A DNA stretch of 64,000 nucleotides from positions 434,001 through 498,000 of the forward strand of contig OZ037843.1 in the NCBI GenBank assembly GCA_964035575.1. Direction: 5' to 3'. The notes under the pieces are model-generated. The model ran no database searches. It saw nothing but the letters and a program-made list of their open reading frames with translations, and had not been told where the DNA came from. This document shows positions 34,124-44,592 of the stretch, piece after piece; the first letter of the stretch is position 1, and each line of letters begins with the position of its first letter. The DNA is from Rhynchopus sp. YZ270_cl-10. Lineage: Eukaryota; Euglenozoa; Diplonemea; Diplonemida; Diplonemidae. Made by a program: the position numbers and the translations under genes.

Positions 34124-35023
34124 CCTAGGCATACACTCGATGCGAGTCGCATTCTCGCATTCTCGCACAACTCTGGTCTGGCAAAAAATTCTCGCACGAT
34201 TCTCGCTCATTCTCGCACCATTCTCGCACGATTCTCGCACGTCTCGCACGGTTCTCCGTGGTCACGTACGTGGAAAATACACACCCCCCAACGCTTTTTT
34301 TAAATGTTTTCGGGTCATTTCAACCTTAAGGGAGACTCCGAGGAGTCATTTAAACAAAACCAGCAATTTTCAACAAAACACGATGGAATATACCCAGCAA
34401 CACAGTACACAGTACACAGTACACAGTACACAGTACACAGTACACAGTACACAGTACACAGTACACAGTACACAGTACACAGTACACAGTACACAGTACA
34501 CAGTACACAGTACACAGTACACAGTACACAGTACACAGTACACAGTACACAGTACACAGTACACAGTACACAGTACACAGTACACAGTACACAGTACACA
34601 GTACACAGTACACAGTACACAGTACACAGTACACAGTACACAGTACACAGTACACAGTACACAGTACACAGTACACAGTACACAGTACACAGTACACAGT
34701 ACACAGTACACAGTACACAGTACACAGTACACAGTACACAGTACACAGTACACAGTACACAGTACACAGTACACAGTACACAGTACACAGTACACAGTAC
34801 ACAGTACACAGAGTGTGGTGGGGTTACTTCATCTACTTTGCGACAGAAACTTCCCCTGGACACTACATGTCCCTAAAAAACGAAACACAGGCCAGGACTT
34901 CCCTTGTACGAAAATCCTCTACGTGTGCGAGAATGATTCTCGCATGCGAGAATGGTGCGAGAATGGTGTGCGAGAATGCGAGAATGATTCTCGCATGCGA
35001 CTCGCATCGAGTGTATGCCTAGG
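34124..35023. mobile_element. 900-bp TIR element containing a 7-bp satellite
   Basis: Inverted ends of about 29 bp beginning CCTAGGCATACACTCGATGC, followed at both ends by clusters of ATTCTCGCA/TGCGAGAAT motifs. The core is mostly the (CACAGTA)n satellite. A related end is at 58040-58205. No transposase. No clear target duplication; CCTAGG is itself palindromic. Confidence 0.85.
34400..34811 (-). repeat. Perfect 7-bp satellite (ACACAGT)n, about 59 copies
   Basis: 412 bp with no variant unit, reverse orientation to the array at 29346-29560. Confidence 0.95.
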
Positions 35024-35187
35024 AGGCTTGTCCAAAAGAAAGTTGCAACTTCTTCCACACGAGTAAAAGTACCGGCAGGAGTAACAACAGACAATGAGCA
35101 AACTCCGGTACCAGCACAGACCCTGTATTTCTACCTTTGGCAGTTGGTCTGCCCTATTGGCTCTTCTGCACCGTAGCGTGAGTGCCA

Positions 35188-38100
35188 CGGTGACCCAAGG
35201 GTACCTGTAACTCGGGGATCGGGCCCCGGATTTTTTTTGGGAAATTTTCCCCACGTAAAAGTACATGGGGAAAGGCTATCTGTTTGTTATTAATTTAAAA
35301 CCGATTTACGGCCGAGGCCGAAATTTGTATTCCGACTCAGATCGTTCCGATCTTTCAAATAAAGCCGGTTTCAATTTGAAAAACGTTACCCTGAGGAGCG
35401 AGTGGGTATTTTCAAGTTTTTTACGTGTAATAACCCTCTGGTATGTGTGTCCTTTACCTTACACTGGCGTTGACCACGGTATTTGCGGATTTCCGGCCGG
35501 GCCGAAATTTGTATTCCGACTCAGATCGTTCCGATCTTTCAAATAAAACAGGAGCAGAAAAAAAAAATCACGCAGCGAGTGACTTTTCTGAGATTTCCCC
35601 ATTCCCTCTCCCTCCTTGAAAACCCTCCTCCACCACAGCCCCTTCAGGGATTCTTGCTTTTATCTTTTATCTTAAGTTAAAATGCAGTATCATGTTCTCG
35701 ACTTTTTGCCAACGTACCTCTGCACCCGGAAAACAGCGTGTGAGACGCATGCGCAAAGGTACGCAACGAAGACAACCGCGAGTGCTGATACCGGGGATGC
35801 GCAGCAGAAGCTGACATGCGGGTACGTCGCATTGATGGGGGCAAAGCTGTGGTCCGACGAGCGCAAGCGGATGGGATCGGCACCGAGCAAAGAGGAGATC
35901 CGCGAGTTCATCGCGAAGACGACAAGGGACGACTTCGGCATGACGGCGGAGAGGTGGCAAGAGGTTCACGAAGGTAGCCTGCGTGGGACATTTGTGTGCC
36001 TCACAAACCTTGAGGTTGACCACTTCGCTAAAAAAAACATACGATCCACTTCTGTTGTCACCCCGCCCCAGTTCCAGCGGGGACCAGTGATGTTGGGGAC
36101 GGTGATCCTCTTCCTTCCTCCCGTGGGGTGTCAAAAGCACGGGCACTTTTGCACCTTTTTTTTTGTTCAAGCGCCGAATGAACGAAAACGAGTAGCACTC
36201 TCCTTCGCCAATGGCAAGCTCGTCGTTAAGGCGGCTGATGGTGGAGAGCTGCTGCGGCCGAACCCCACCACAACAGCAGACCCGAAGGCCTGCTTCAAAA
36301 AAGTAGGTGGCAAGTGGGGGTGCCAGACCTGCGCAGATGCCGTGAAGAATCGGCGGATGGAGAAGTTCGGCCAGGAGGAGAAAAATGCCTGGATAGACTT
36401 CCAGGTTACTCACTCCTCAGATGCGCTTCGACGGGCACAGAACAAGCACCTCACCTCCACGGCGCACAACAAGGCAAACGACGCGAAGTCAGAGAAAGGA
36501 GAGGCAACGCAGCCGAAGCCCCGCAAGATCATCCGGCCCTCACAAAAAAAGGTCGATCTGTTTTCCCAACTCCACTGCACGTTTTATAGTGCAGTGCGAA
36601 AGGGGACAGAACACAGCGTGGTGGCAGCAACAGCCGGCTCCCTCCCCGGCATTACGAACAAGTACGCTGTCCCCCGTCACGTGTCAGAAATGATCACGAT
36701 ATGGGCAAAGCAGTGTCGGGAGAAAATCTCTGTGGAGGTAAAGCGCTGCAGTGTGCTTGCACTAATTACCGACGCCCCCCTCCACAGCGAACACCTCAGG
36801 ACACACACACCCCTGCACCACCCCCTTTTTTTGTTTTGACAATTTTGAGACTCCGGCCTCTCGTGAAAGGAGTGCGTGCGATGTCTACTGGAAGTGAAGC
36901 GGCAGCAGCGACACCTGCACCCACACCTGCACCTGCAGCACCGAAGATGGACAAGAAGGCTGCTGCCGAGGCGCGTGCCGCACTCTCTGCGGAGGTCGCA
37001 GACATGCAGCGCCAGCTTCTTGAGAAGACGCGCGAGCTTTCGGCACTCACTGCGACGTCTGGCAAGCGCAGCTCCAAGGGCAAGGCAGTTCCATCAAAGG
37101 GGTTCATAAAGACGTCAACGTGTTCTTGCTCCGCTTTCTCCTGTACTCGGCGGCGGGACAAGCATTACGTGTTGTGGAGAGATATGTAGGGCTTACAGAG
37201 AACAAAGATGTGTCCGCCAACGCTAAGTCTGTCTACAAACAGTTGCAAGACGCCATTGGTGCTGTGGGTGTTACAGAAAAGGAGGTGTCGGGGGTTATTG
37301 CTGACAGCTGCAGCACGTTGACGGGGCATAAAAACGGTCTCGTCGGGGTGATGAAGCTCAAGGAGAGGTGTCTGCAGGGGCATTTCGCTGACAGTGCGCA
37401 CCTCATCCAGGTGGAGATGAAGCCCCTGATGAAGCTCTCCGGGGTGAAGGAGCTGTCGGACATGATCCGGGACCTCGACCGTAGCTACTTTTCTTCGCCC
37501 AAGCTCTACCGCGATTTGGTGCTCGAGTCGGAGAAGAAGTTCACGAAGACCGGCAAGCAGAGGAAACTGGTGCTGAGACCTTCTGTCTCGTACAGAATCC
37601 GGTGGCTGGCCAAGCACACAACCACGTTTCTGCGGGCGAAGCGGATGCTCCCTATGTGGAGGCACCACGTGGCTGTCGGCACTGCGTGGACCAACACAAA
37701 GGCTCGCAACGACGACGGTGAGACAAAAACGAAAGGACTCAAAGCCACCCACACGAAGCTCCTCCGCCTTCTTGAAGATGAAACCCTCGCGCCGAATTTG
37801 GATTTCTACTGTGCCTTGCTAAAAATTTTGCAGAAATCAACTCTGGTGGCACAGGGATCTGGCGCCATCCTCTTGCACGTCCTCTTTACCGTCAACGAGA
37901 GCATCGCTGAGATTGAGTTGCTGAAAAATGAAGAGAGCAGTATGGAAGCGCGCATGGAAGCTTGCGAAGTGTCCATAGCGGGGCTGAAGCGCTATGTCCA
38001 GAGGACAGGTCCAGTTGCAAAGGCGGTTGTAACGATGTTGAACATCTACCGCATATCTGCGCTCTCTGACGCAGACCTGAAGGGATACGCAAACCAGGAA

Positions 38101-39229
38101 CTGGGCCTGGTTTTAGAGTCCCTGGGTATGCAACGTCAACTGCCGGATGAGAGCGACGACTTCACATCTGGTCAGTGGCTTCTTGCTAAAACTATGGCCA
38201 AGCAGGACACGTCGTGGAGCCGGTGGTTCGCAGTGATAAACGGTGTACAGGGGAGAGTAAAGATCGCCTTGGAATACGGTGTTGTCTTCTCGTCGTGTTC
38301 TTCATGTAAAGCGGAGGGTATGTTCGGGAAGCTGCGCCACTCTGTGCTCAAAAGAACCCAGGTAGCAGTGACGACACTCTGCGATGAGCAGATTATCAGG
38401 GATTCTGGCCCGGCACCTGCAGACGCGGCGACATTTATCCGTGATGGCACGATTAAATTTTTGGAAAAGCCACGTCGCCTAGCTCGCAAACGGAAGGAAC
38501 GTGTCGCACCAAAAGGAATATTTGATAAAGTTGAGGAGCGTATGCGTGCAGCCAAAGGTTCTCTCCCCCACTACGAAGAAGAGATGGATGACGAGGAAGT
38601 TGAGGAAGAGTCGTCTGAAGAAACGTCGTCTGGAGAAAACGAAGAATTCGAAGAGGAGGAAGACGAAGAAGACGAAGAAGGAGAAGAAGAAGAAGAGGAG
38701 GAGGAAGAGGAAGGCGGAAGCGATGACGGCGACTGCCGACAAACCAAGCGCGTGAAGCATTAGACTTTTCATTATCAATAGATGACGTCATTTTATTTTT
38801 TCTCTCCACACGAAGACATCTAAGTGTGTAGAAACCAGACAAAAAGAGAATCGACATTTGACTTGTTAACGGCTTTTCCATTTCCTTTTCACATCATTTC
38901 ACTTTGCGTGCCACATCAGGATTTCACCTTTTGGGCTGCGTTCAACGAAGGCAAGTCTTCTTTCCTATCATCAAGTTATCAAGATCAGTTGGTTGGCTAA
39001 TTGTCTGTTTTTCTTCTTTTTTATTTTTATTTTCCTTATTTCTTTTTGACTGCACCTCTCCGCTTTGGCGGTAGGTAGCGAAATGCGATACATAGGCACC
39101 CCTCTGCGCCCTCCCTGCACCCCTCTTTAAGAGCCCCCTTACAAAAACCCCCCTAAACGTAATCCGGGGATCGGGGATCGGGGATCGGGGATTTTACCCC
39201 CAATATTTACAGGTACCCTTGCGGTGACC
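35188..39229 (+). mobile_element. hAT-family DNA transposon (hAT-2) with perfect target duplication
   Basis: CGGTGACC at 35188-35195 and 39222-39229 is an exact 8-bp duplication. The element between (35196-39221, 4026 bp) has inverted ends CAAGGGTACCTGTAA, and subterminal GGGGATCGGGG repeats near both ends. One transposase-like gene on the plus strand (35682-38763). Exact duplication and clean ends point to a recent insertion. The 39-kb flank (39222-39525) then leads into the 3' end of the UBL-LRR gene. Confidence 0.92.
35682..38763 (+). CDS. hAT-2 transposase, at least two exons
   Basis: First block (35682 to about 36800): helical start, zinc finger with WGCQTC and later KHLTSTAH (H-x5-H), then KISVEVKRCSVLALITDAP, whose Asp aligns with ITVLADETQD of hAT-1. 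Last block (about 37105-38763): VFLLRFLLYSAAGQALRVVE, GVIADSCSTLTGHKNGLVGV (second acidic site), HFADSAHLIQVEM, YRIRWLAKHTTTF, and EGMFGKLRHSVLKRTQVAVT, the degenerate equivalent of the dimerisation motif. It ends in a long Glu/Asp tract. Between the blocks (36788-37105) the frame changes; either an intron of about 300 bp or an extra exon. The intervening sequence itself looks coding: MSTGSEAAAATPAPTPAPAA then a Lys/Ala/Glu coiled-coil. Splice sites not settled; protein probably about 920-1000 aa. Strongly diverged from hAT-1. Confidence 0.75.
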
Positions 39230-39525
39230 ACTTGCCCGCCTATGCGGTGAATGTGAACACAGATGGAAACGTAGGAGAGGGGAACGGGAAGGGGAAGGGG
39301 AAGTGCCACAAAGACGGCACGTTATAAAAGGCACTTCAGTACAGGGTGGTCAGCTAGCCCGAGGGCAGCTGTGTGAAAGCGCGATGTCGTGCAGATGCAC
39401 CTGAGGAGGTGCAAACACGTCTCGATTTACTTCCACATTTTAAAGTTTTAAAACCCTTTTGGATAGCGACCAAGGAGAAATATGTACGAACTACGTTACA
39501 AAGCAGTGCTCCACTTCGAAGCACC
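39222..39525. other. Spacer: hAT-2 right flank and LRR-gene 3' flank
   Basis: Begins with the right target duplication. 39345-39480 matches 32330-32470. G-rich around 39275-39300. No gene. Confidence 0.6.
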
Positions 39526-41013
39526 TCACCTAGGTCCAACCTGCTGCCTTGTAGATGCCCACTTCCAAACCTGGTCGTCTGTTTGTAAAGAAATGCAACC
39601 ATCCATAAACCTCCATCCGATTCGTGTCACATCACTCAATCCTGCAAAGTTGATAGAGGTTAACGACGTGCAACCTGATAAGAAGTTGTCCCCAAGGCTT
39701 GTGACGCTGCTCAATCCTGCAAAGTCAACGGAGGTTAACGACGTGCAATGTGATAAGAAGTTGTTCCTGAGCATTGTGACACCGCTCAATCCTGCAAAGT
39801 TGATGGAGGTTAACGACGTGCAACCTGATAAGAAGTCGTCCCCAAGGCTTGTGACGCTACCCAATCCTGCAAAGTCGATGGATGTTAACGACGTGCAATG
39901 TGATAAGAAGTCCTGTCCAAGGCTTGTGACGCTGCTCAATCCTGCAAAGCTGATGGTGGTTAAAGACGTGCAAGATAAGAAGTAGTAGTCCCCAAGGCTT
40001 GTGACACTACCCAATCCTGCAAAGTCGATGGATGTTAACGACGTGCAACCTACTAAGAAGTTGTGTCCAAGGCTTGTGACGCTGCTCAATCCTGCAAAGC
40101 TGATGGTGGTTAACGACGTGCAATATAATAAGAAGTCTTTCTCAAGGCTTGCGACACTACCCAATCCTGCAAAGTCGATGGATGTTAACGAGCAACCTGA
40201 TAAGAAGTTGTCCCCAAGGCTTGTGACGCTGCTCAATCCTGCAAAGTTGATGGTGGTTAAAGACGTGCAATCTGATAAGAAGTTGTGCCCAAGACTTGTG
40301 ACGCTGCTCAATCCTGCAAAGTCGATGGACGTTAACGCCGTGCAACCTGATAAGAAGTAGTAGTCCCCAAGGCTTGTGACACCTCTCAATCCTGCAAAGT
40401 CGATGGTGGTTAAAGACGTGCAATGTGATAAAAAGTTGTGTCCAAGACTTGTGACGCTGCTCAATCCTGCAAAGTCGAATGGTTCAAAAGTGCGTAATGA
40501 CGTGCAGGCGTACAGGAAGTAATCGCCTATTGTCGTAACGTTGCGCAACCCAGACAAGTTAATTGATTCCAATGATGAACACTCAGATAAGAAGTGGTCA
40601 TCAATCGCAGTAACAGCCAACGGGGCACTCAGATCAAGGCTACGTAAATTAGTGCCTGCCAAGAACCTGCGCGGAATCACAGTTACAACTTCTGCCTGCA
40701 GAAACAACCGCGCTACTTCGGGGTCCTCCACACGCGCAAGCCTCGCTGGTGTGATGTCCGTCTCACCCAATGCACGAAGAGCTGCGATGGACTCTTGCTG
40801 CTTCGTCTGCGCCAACACGACTGTATCGCCAGCACTCAGCGCTGTGATGTTGATGTCCTCTCCTTCGTTGCTCCCTCCGAAGTCCAGGTAAAAGCTGTCT
40901 TCAGCAAACCCCGCTGCAGTTGCCACCCTCTGCCGCAGGTGCTTCGCTGTGTCATGCACATCCACATCGACGACGTACGTCTTGCCATCAAAGCCCTCGA
41001 TGTTGAGTTCCAT
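39526..41013 (-). CDS. Ubiquitin-like plus leucine-rich-repeat protein
   Basis: 495 aa, one exon. Residues 1-73 (MELNIEGFDGKTYVVDVDVH ... LSAGDTVVLAQ) look like a ubiquitin-like domain. A linker (75-110, ESIAALRALGETDITPARLA) follows, then about 14 BspA/LRR_5-type repeats of 23-26 residues (CTSLTSIDFAGLSSVTSLGD-NFLSG) to residue about 470, ending IGWRFMDGCISLQTDD. Repeats are very uniform at DNA level too, which favours copy-number change and gene conversion; two have one extra Tyr (GDYYFLSGC). No signal peptide or transmembrane segment, unlike many surface LRR proteins, so an intracellular binding role seems likely. The shared N-terminal module with the UBL-WD40 proteins suggests a family in which a UBL tag is combined with different repeat scaffolds. 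Confidence 0.85.
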   Translation of the reverse strand: MELNIEGFDGKTYVVDVDVHDTAKHLRQRVATAAGFAEDSFYLDFGGSNEGEDINITALSAGDTVVLAQTKQQESIAALRALGETDITPARLARVEDPEVARLFLQAEVVTVIPRRFLAGTNLRSLDLSAPLAVTAIDDHFLSECSSLESINLSGLRNVTTIGDYFLYACTSLRTFEPFDFAGLSSVTSLGHNFLSHCTSLTTIDFAGLRGVTSLGDYYFLSGCTALTSIDFAGLSSVTSLGHNFLSDCTSLTTINFAGLSSVTSLGDNFLSGCSLTSIDFAGLGSVASLEKDFLLYCTSLTTISFAGLSSVTSLGHNFLVGCTSLTSIDFAGLGSVTSLGDYYFLSCTSLTTISFAGLSSVTSLGQDFLSHCTSLTSIDFAGLGSVTSLGDDFLSGCTSLTSINFAGLSGVTMLRNNFLSHCTSLTSVDFAGLSSVTSLGDNFLSGCTSLTSINFAGLSDVTRIGWRFMDGCISLQTDDQVWKWASTRQQVGPR

Positions 41014-41311
41014 TCGTGTTTTGTGTGTTTTCTGTTGTGGGAGTGGTGCACAGACATTGATTGTCTACCGTCTCTGCGTGGGCGAAGAGCCTTCGCCCAC
41101 CAAATTGCCTAATTCCCAACCGGGAGGTGTGCGGGCTGTATCATCACGAGGAAAAGGGGAACTATCCCCCAGCCCATTTAGAGCCTTTTCTTTTTGGGCC
41201 ACCCTTGAACCAAAAACGATCCGATCCGCGACACAAAAAAATAATAATTCAATCGCTAAAAACTAGTGGTCTCTCTGTTTTCTTTCTTTTATATACCAGA
41301 GCAAAAGACGT

Positions 41312-41405
41312 GAAGCTCTTTTCCAACACCTATGGACCCTCGCCCCCCACACCCTTCCCCCTTCACAGAGCTCTCAAGGTAAGCACTCCACAGCATATTG
41401 TGCTG
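41312..41405 (-). repeat. Fragment of the zinc-finger-linked sequence
   Basis: About 95 bp shared with 29800-29890 (AGCTCTTTTCCAACACCTAT, GAGCTCTCAAGGTAAGC). Lies upstream of the LRR gene. Confidence 0.65.
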
Positions 41406-41442
41406 TGAACAGGAAGGACAGGTGCCCCTCCTCCTCCCCCTC

Positions 41443-41922
41443 CAGACTGCAGACTAAGAAATCATTTAATTAATTACCATACCCACCCGATTTTTTTTGA
41501 AAATCGGCCCCACGTATAAGAAACCGGGCTCATATTTCTCAAAATTTAAGTGGTCAAAAAATTGTCCAATTTTCGAGATTGACCCCACCACTGCACAGGC
41601 GGATCCCAAAAATGCAAATAAGGACCCTTTTCCACAACCTTCCTTCACCCCGACGAAGGTGAAGTCAATATTACAAACCCGGATTTTGAGGAAATTTTTT
41701 GGCCGAAAATGGGCCCCAGCTATTAGTGACCGGGCTCATATTGTCCAAAATTTAAGTCATTAAAATTTTGTCCATTTTTTCAGATTGACCCCACCACTGA
41801 CTGGGATCGGCCCAAAAATGCAAATAACGGCGTTTTCGCCCGTATTGTTTGTTACGAAACCCCGTGCAGACTAGCATTTAATTAATTAATTACCAGACCC
41901 CCAATCCTTAGTCTGCAGACTG
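41443..41922. mobile_element. 480-bp TIR element, CTGCAG family, copy 2
   Basis: Ends CAGACTGCAGACTAA and TTAGTCTGCAGACTG; content matches 6289-6790 in reverse orientation with indels. Sits 150 bp beyond the 3' end of UBL-WD40 gene B. Confidence 0.8.
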
Positions 41923-42068
41923 TCCCCCTCCCCTGACAGTAAAGAAAGAGACTCATTCAGGGGACAGCGAAACGAAGTCAATGATGCAACACTCAGCGAC
42001 AGCGAGGAGGTGCTTCTGGGGTGGACGGCCTGCGAGAAGCTGCACAAAACACAACCTCTCGCAAAACA

Positions 42069-43205
42069 TCAGTAGGGGTACAGATGTCTCGTCACAATAG
42101 AGTCTTGAGACGAATTCGTAAATAGCACCACACGTGAACATGGCGAAAAAGCAAATGAAGTGTAGGCAGCGACTTCGGAGAACACACGCACACAGGACAT
42201 GGTCGCCACATCATACTGGTGCAATGAAAATTGTTCAGAATCTATATCATCATCGTCAAAATGAATCACGAGATACTTCTCACACAGTGTGAACTGCATG
42301 GAGCAGACATAACGATATCCTGCCTCAGCAACGCTGCCCAGCGCCTCGCCACTCCAATCATAGAGTTGCACTTCGTTGGGGTGAATGCCACATACCACCA
42401 CTGCAAAGACAGAGGCAGAGAGTGAGAGCGCCACTGCGCGTTCGTCCGCCACATCTACACATGCCACTGCTTCACCTGTGTTCACATCCCACAGACGTAC
42501 GTTCGGATCTCTCTGGGAAGAGGTGAGCACCCACCCACCACAGTGCGACACAGCCACCTTCCAGCACCCTGCGTGCGGCAGAGTGCGGAGCAACGTCAGG
42601 TCTTCGTCATACACAGAGACGCCCTCTTCACACCGCGAGACAACAACACCGCCACACGCAAACACTCCGGGGTGCGGCGAGGTGCCGTCAACTGTACGGA
42701 GCACCTCCCCTCCCGGAAGTGCAATCTCCTGTATGCCTTCGTCGTACGCCAGGTAGCAGCGTGTCTTGCACTGCGAGATGGCAGGCGCGACATACGACTG
42801 GATGTCTACTTTGAACTTGAAGGCAGGGCTGAAGGTTTCTGTATCAAGGGCGGTGACATATCCTGCCTTCTGTGTAAAGAGGCAGAGTGCTCCACAAGGA
42901 GACAGCGAGAAGCAATCTATAAGCATATCCCGCCCACCAGTTGGCACCTCGACACTGTACTCAGCAGGACACTTGATGTTGGCACAGCAGCGGGCAAGCA
43001 CGACCTGCACCCCTGCATCAAACGCAGTGTCCTGCAGACGGCACGTCCCCTCCACCACCTGCGTGCCGATGCGCATCTCGACAGACGCAGGCGGGACAGC
43101 AAGCGCCGTGCACGCAACCTCTTTTGCCGCTGCAGCGTCCGCCTCGCACGGCACCTCCACTGTCGCAGTCACGCCTGACTCTTCCAGCACAAAAGTCACA
43201 TCCAT
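42069..43205 (-). CDS. Ubiquitin-like plus WD40-type beta-propeller protein, copy B
   Basis: 378 aa, one exon. Same architecture as 30319-31434: identical residues 1-82, then the propeller with VRLWDVNTGEAV, VQLYDWSGEAL and FSLHQYDVATMSCV, and an identical C-terminus (FTNSSQDSIVTRHLYPY). Differences cluster in inter-strand loops, for example DDDDIDSEQFSLHQ against DDELSNNLHQ, VVCGIHPNE against SSASNVQPNE, VEVPTGGRDM against IGSLDM. Identical ends with a diverged middle suggest partial gene conversion or selection on the loops. The duplicated block spans about 1.3 kb including promoter and 3' flank, in direct orientation 11.7 kb apart. Confidence 0.8.
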   Translation of the reverse strand: MDVTFVLEESGVTATVEVPCEADAAAAKEVACTALAVPPASVEMRIGTQVVEGTCRLQDTAFDAGVQVVLARCCANIKCPAEYSVEVPTGGRDMLIDCFSLSPCGALCLFTQKAGYVTALDTETFSPAFKFKVDIQSYVAPAISQCKTRCYLAYDEGIQEIALPGGEVLRTVDGTSPHPGVFACGGVVVSRCEEGVSVYDEDLTLLRTLPHAGCWKVAVSHCGGWVLTSSQRDPNVRLWDVNTGEAVACVDVADERAVALSLSASVFAVVVCGIHPNEVQLYDWSGEALGSVAEAGYRYVCSMQFTLCEKYLVIHFDDDDIDSEQFSLHQYDVATMSCVRVFSEVAAYTSFAFSPCSRVVLFTNSSQDSIVTRHLYPY

Positions 43206-44592
43206 TGTTTTGCGTTACTTCCGTGACAAGGTGCAAATAAGCACGTTTGCTCCACCACAAACGGGGGGAGTGATGAGGTGGGTGGGGGAGGGGTGTTGTT
43301 CTGTGTTGCATGTTTGTGGTGTTCCTCGTTGTGAGAGGTGATGAAAGTGTGTGATGTCGAGGTTTTGCGAGCAGACTCCAAGAGGGGGTGGAAAAAAGGT
43401 TCGCTGAAACGCGAGAGAAGGAGCAGGGATGGTGGCTCTTTTTTTTTTTTGAAATTCAGGGTATTTGGGTGAAAACCCAAAATTGCGGTAAAAAACTGGT
43501 TTTGGTTTTCTCTCCTGGTGTTTCTGGCGAAAACCTCCACCGTTGACGGACAAAGTCACTTTTTTTTTGGGGGATTTTTTTTTTTTACAACGACCCACAA
43601 TGATTTTGCAGTGTTACCGTGGAAGCATAGCGGGGACCCTAAGGGCAATCATGGCTCAGTTCGCAAACGCGCAACGTGCCAATCCAATGCCATCGCTTTG
43701 GGAAAGCGACTGGTCTTATGGCATCAGATGACTCCTTACGTGGGGGGATCTACGCGGACAGTGTAGAGGGGGCGGGGGCGGGGGGCAGCATTCTCTACCT
43801 GGCTTCTGAAGGGTGTCTTCCCTTTGGGGCTACCCGCGAAGTGCAATGTGAACTCGAGAAGTCATTAACAGGCAGCACATCTCACCCCTGGATGTGGCAG
43901 CTCTCCCTGCAATAAGCTGGCCTGACTCCAAAAAAAAAGGGGGGAGGGTGAGAGAGAAGTTGTGGAAACAACTCCTGTAAGCAAAATGGACAAGATTGAA
44001 CCACTCAAAAGAGGGGCATTGAAACGAATCTGTGTTTCGTACAAAAAACCCCTGCAACAAAATGCCTGTGTCCATAGACACAAGCAACAGCAGCAGAGGG
44101 CTCGACTCAATTTACACAAACCGTTTTGCCTTCGCCATCCTTTAGCAGTCTTCTGGGAAGGGGAGCAAGGGGGTCAGGGAATCAGAGAGAGGACAGAAGC
44201 AAACATTGTATTTAGTACAAAAAAGGGTATGCACAAGGTGTATGCGAACTCGCACTGGGGAGGGCTTGACCCACTGTCGGGGCTGAGATCCTACCAAAAA
44301 AAATGCAAAATCTCACGCATTTTTTTTCTTTTTTGAAAACTTGGAAAAATCACGTGTCGCAACAGAATATATCCACGCCACGCCCACCCTCCGCCCAGCT
44401 TACTTCCATTTCGCGGTCTACGTTGAGATGTCCTACTCCCGCTACCGCTCGTCAGTCAACGAAACGGGTATAATTGGAACACAAGGGAGCAAATCCTTGT
44501 GCGAAGTAAGTGACTCGGCTTTTTTTTTTCCCCCCCAATTTTTTTGATCATCACCTTTATTTTTTGATAAATGATGGTAAATCTTCAAATTT
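43206..44592. other. Spacer between UBL-WD40 B and the Cache receptor
   Basis: 43206-43345 is the promoter region shared with gene A. A GC-richer stretch at 43610-43915 has plus-strand frames of 60-80 codons that I do not recognise; it might be a fragment of a gene. 44325-44342 has the TTTTTTGAAAACTT motif of the dispersed A-tailed family. Confidence 0.5.

Noticed and set aside
34304-34876. Long frames of VHSTQYT or VYCVLCT repeats
   Set aside because: They are forced by a perfect 7-bp satellite that is open in several frames on both strands; no gene-like flanks.
36738-36787. 50-bp GT-AG intron in hAT-2
   Set aside because: It would remove the Asp-containing ALITDAP block that aligns with hAT-1, so I do not favour it, though the splice sites look possible.
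43518-43915. Small protein genes on the plus strand
   Set aside because: Frames of 60-80 codons overlap in all phases, with no recognisable domain or start context.
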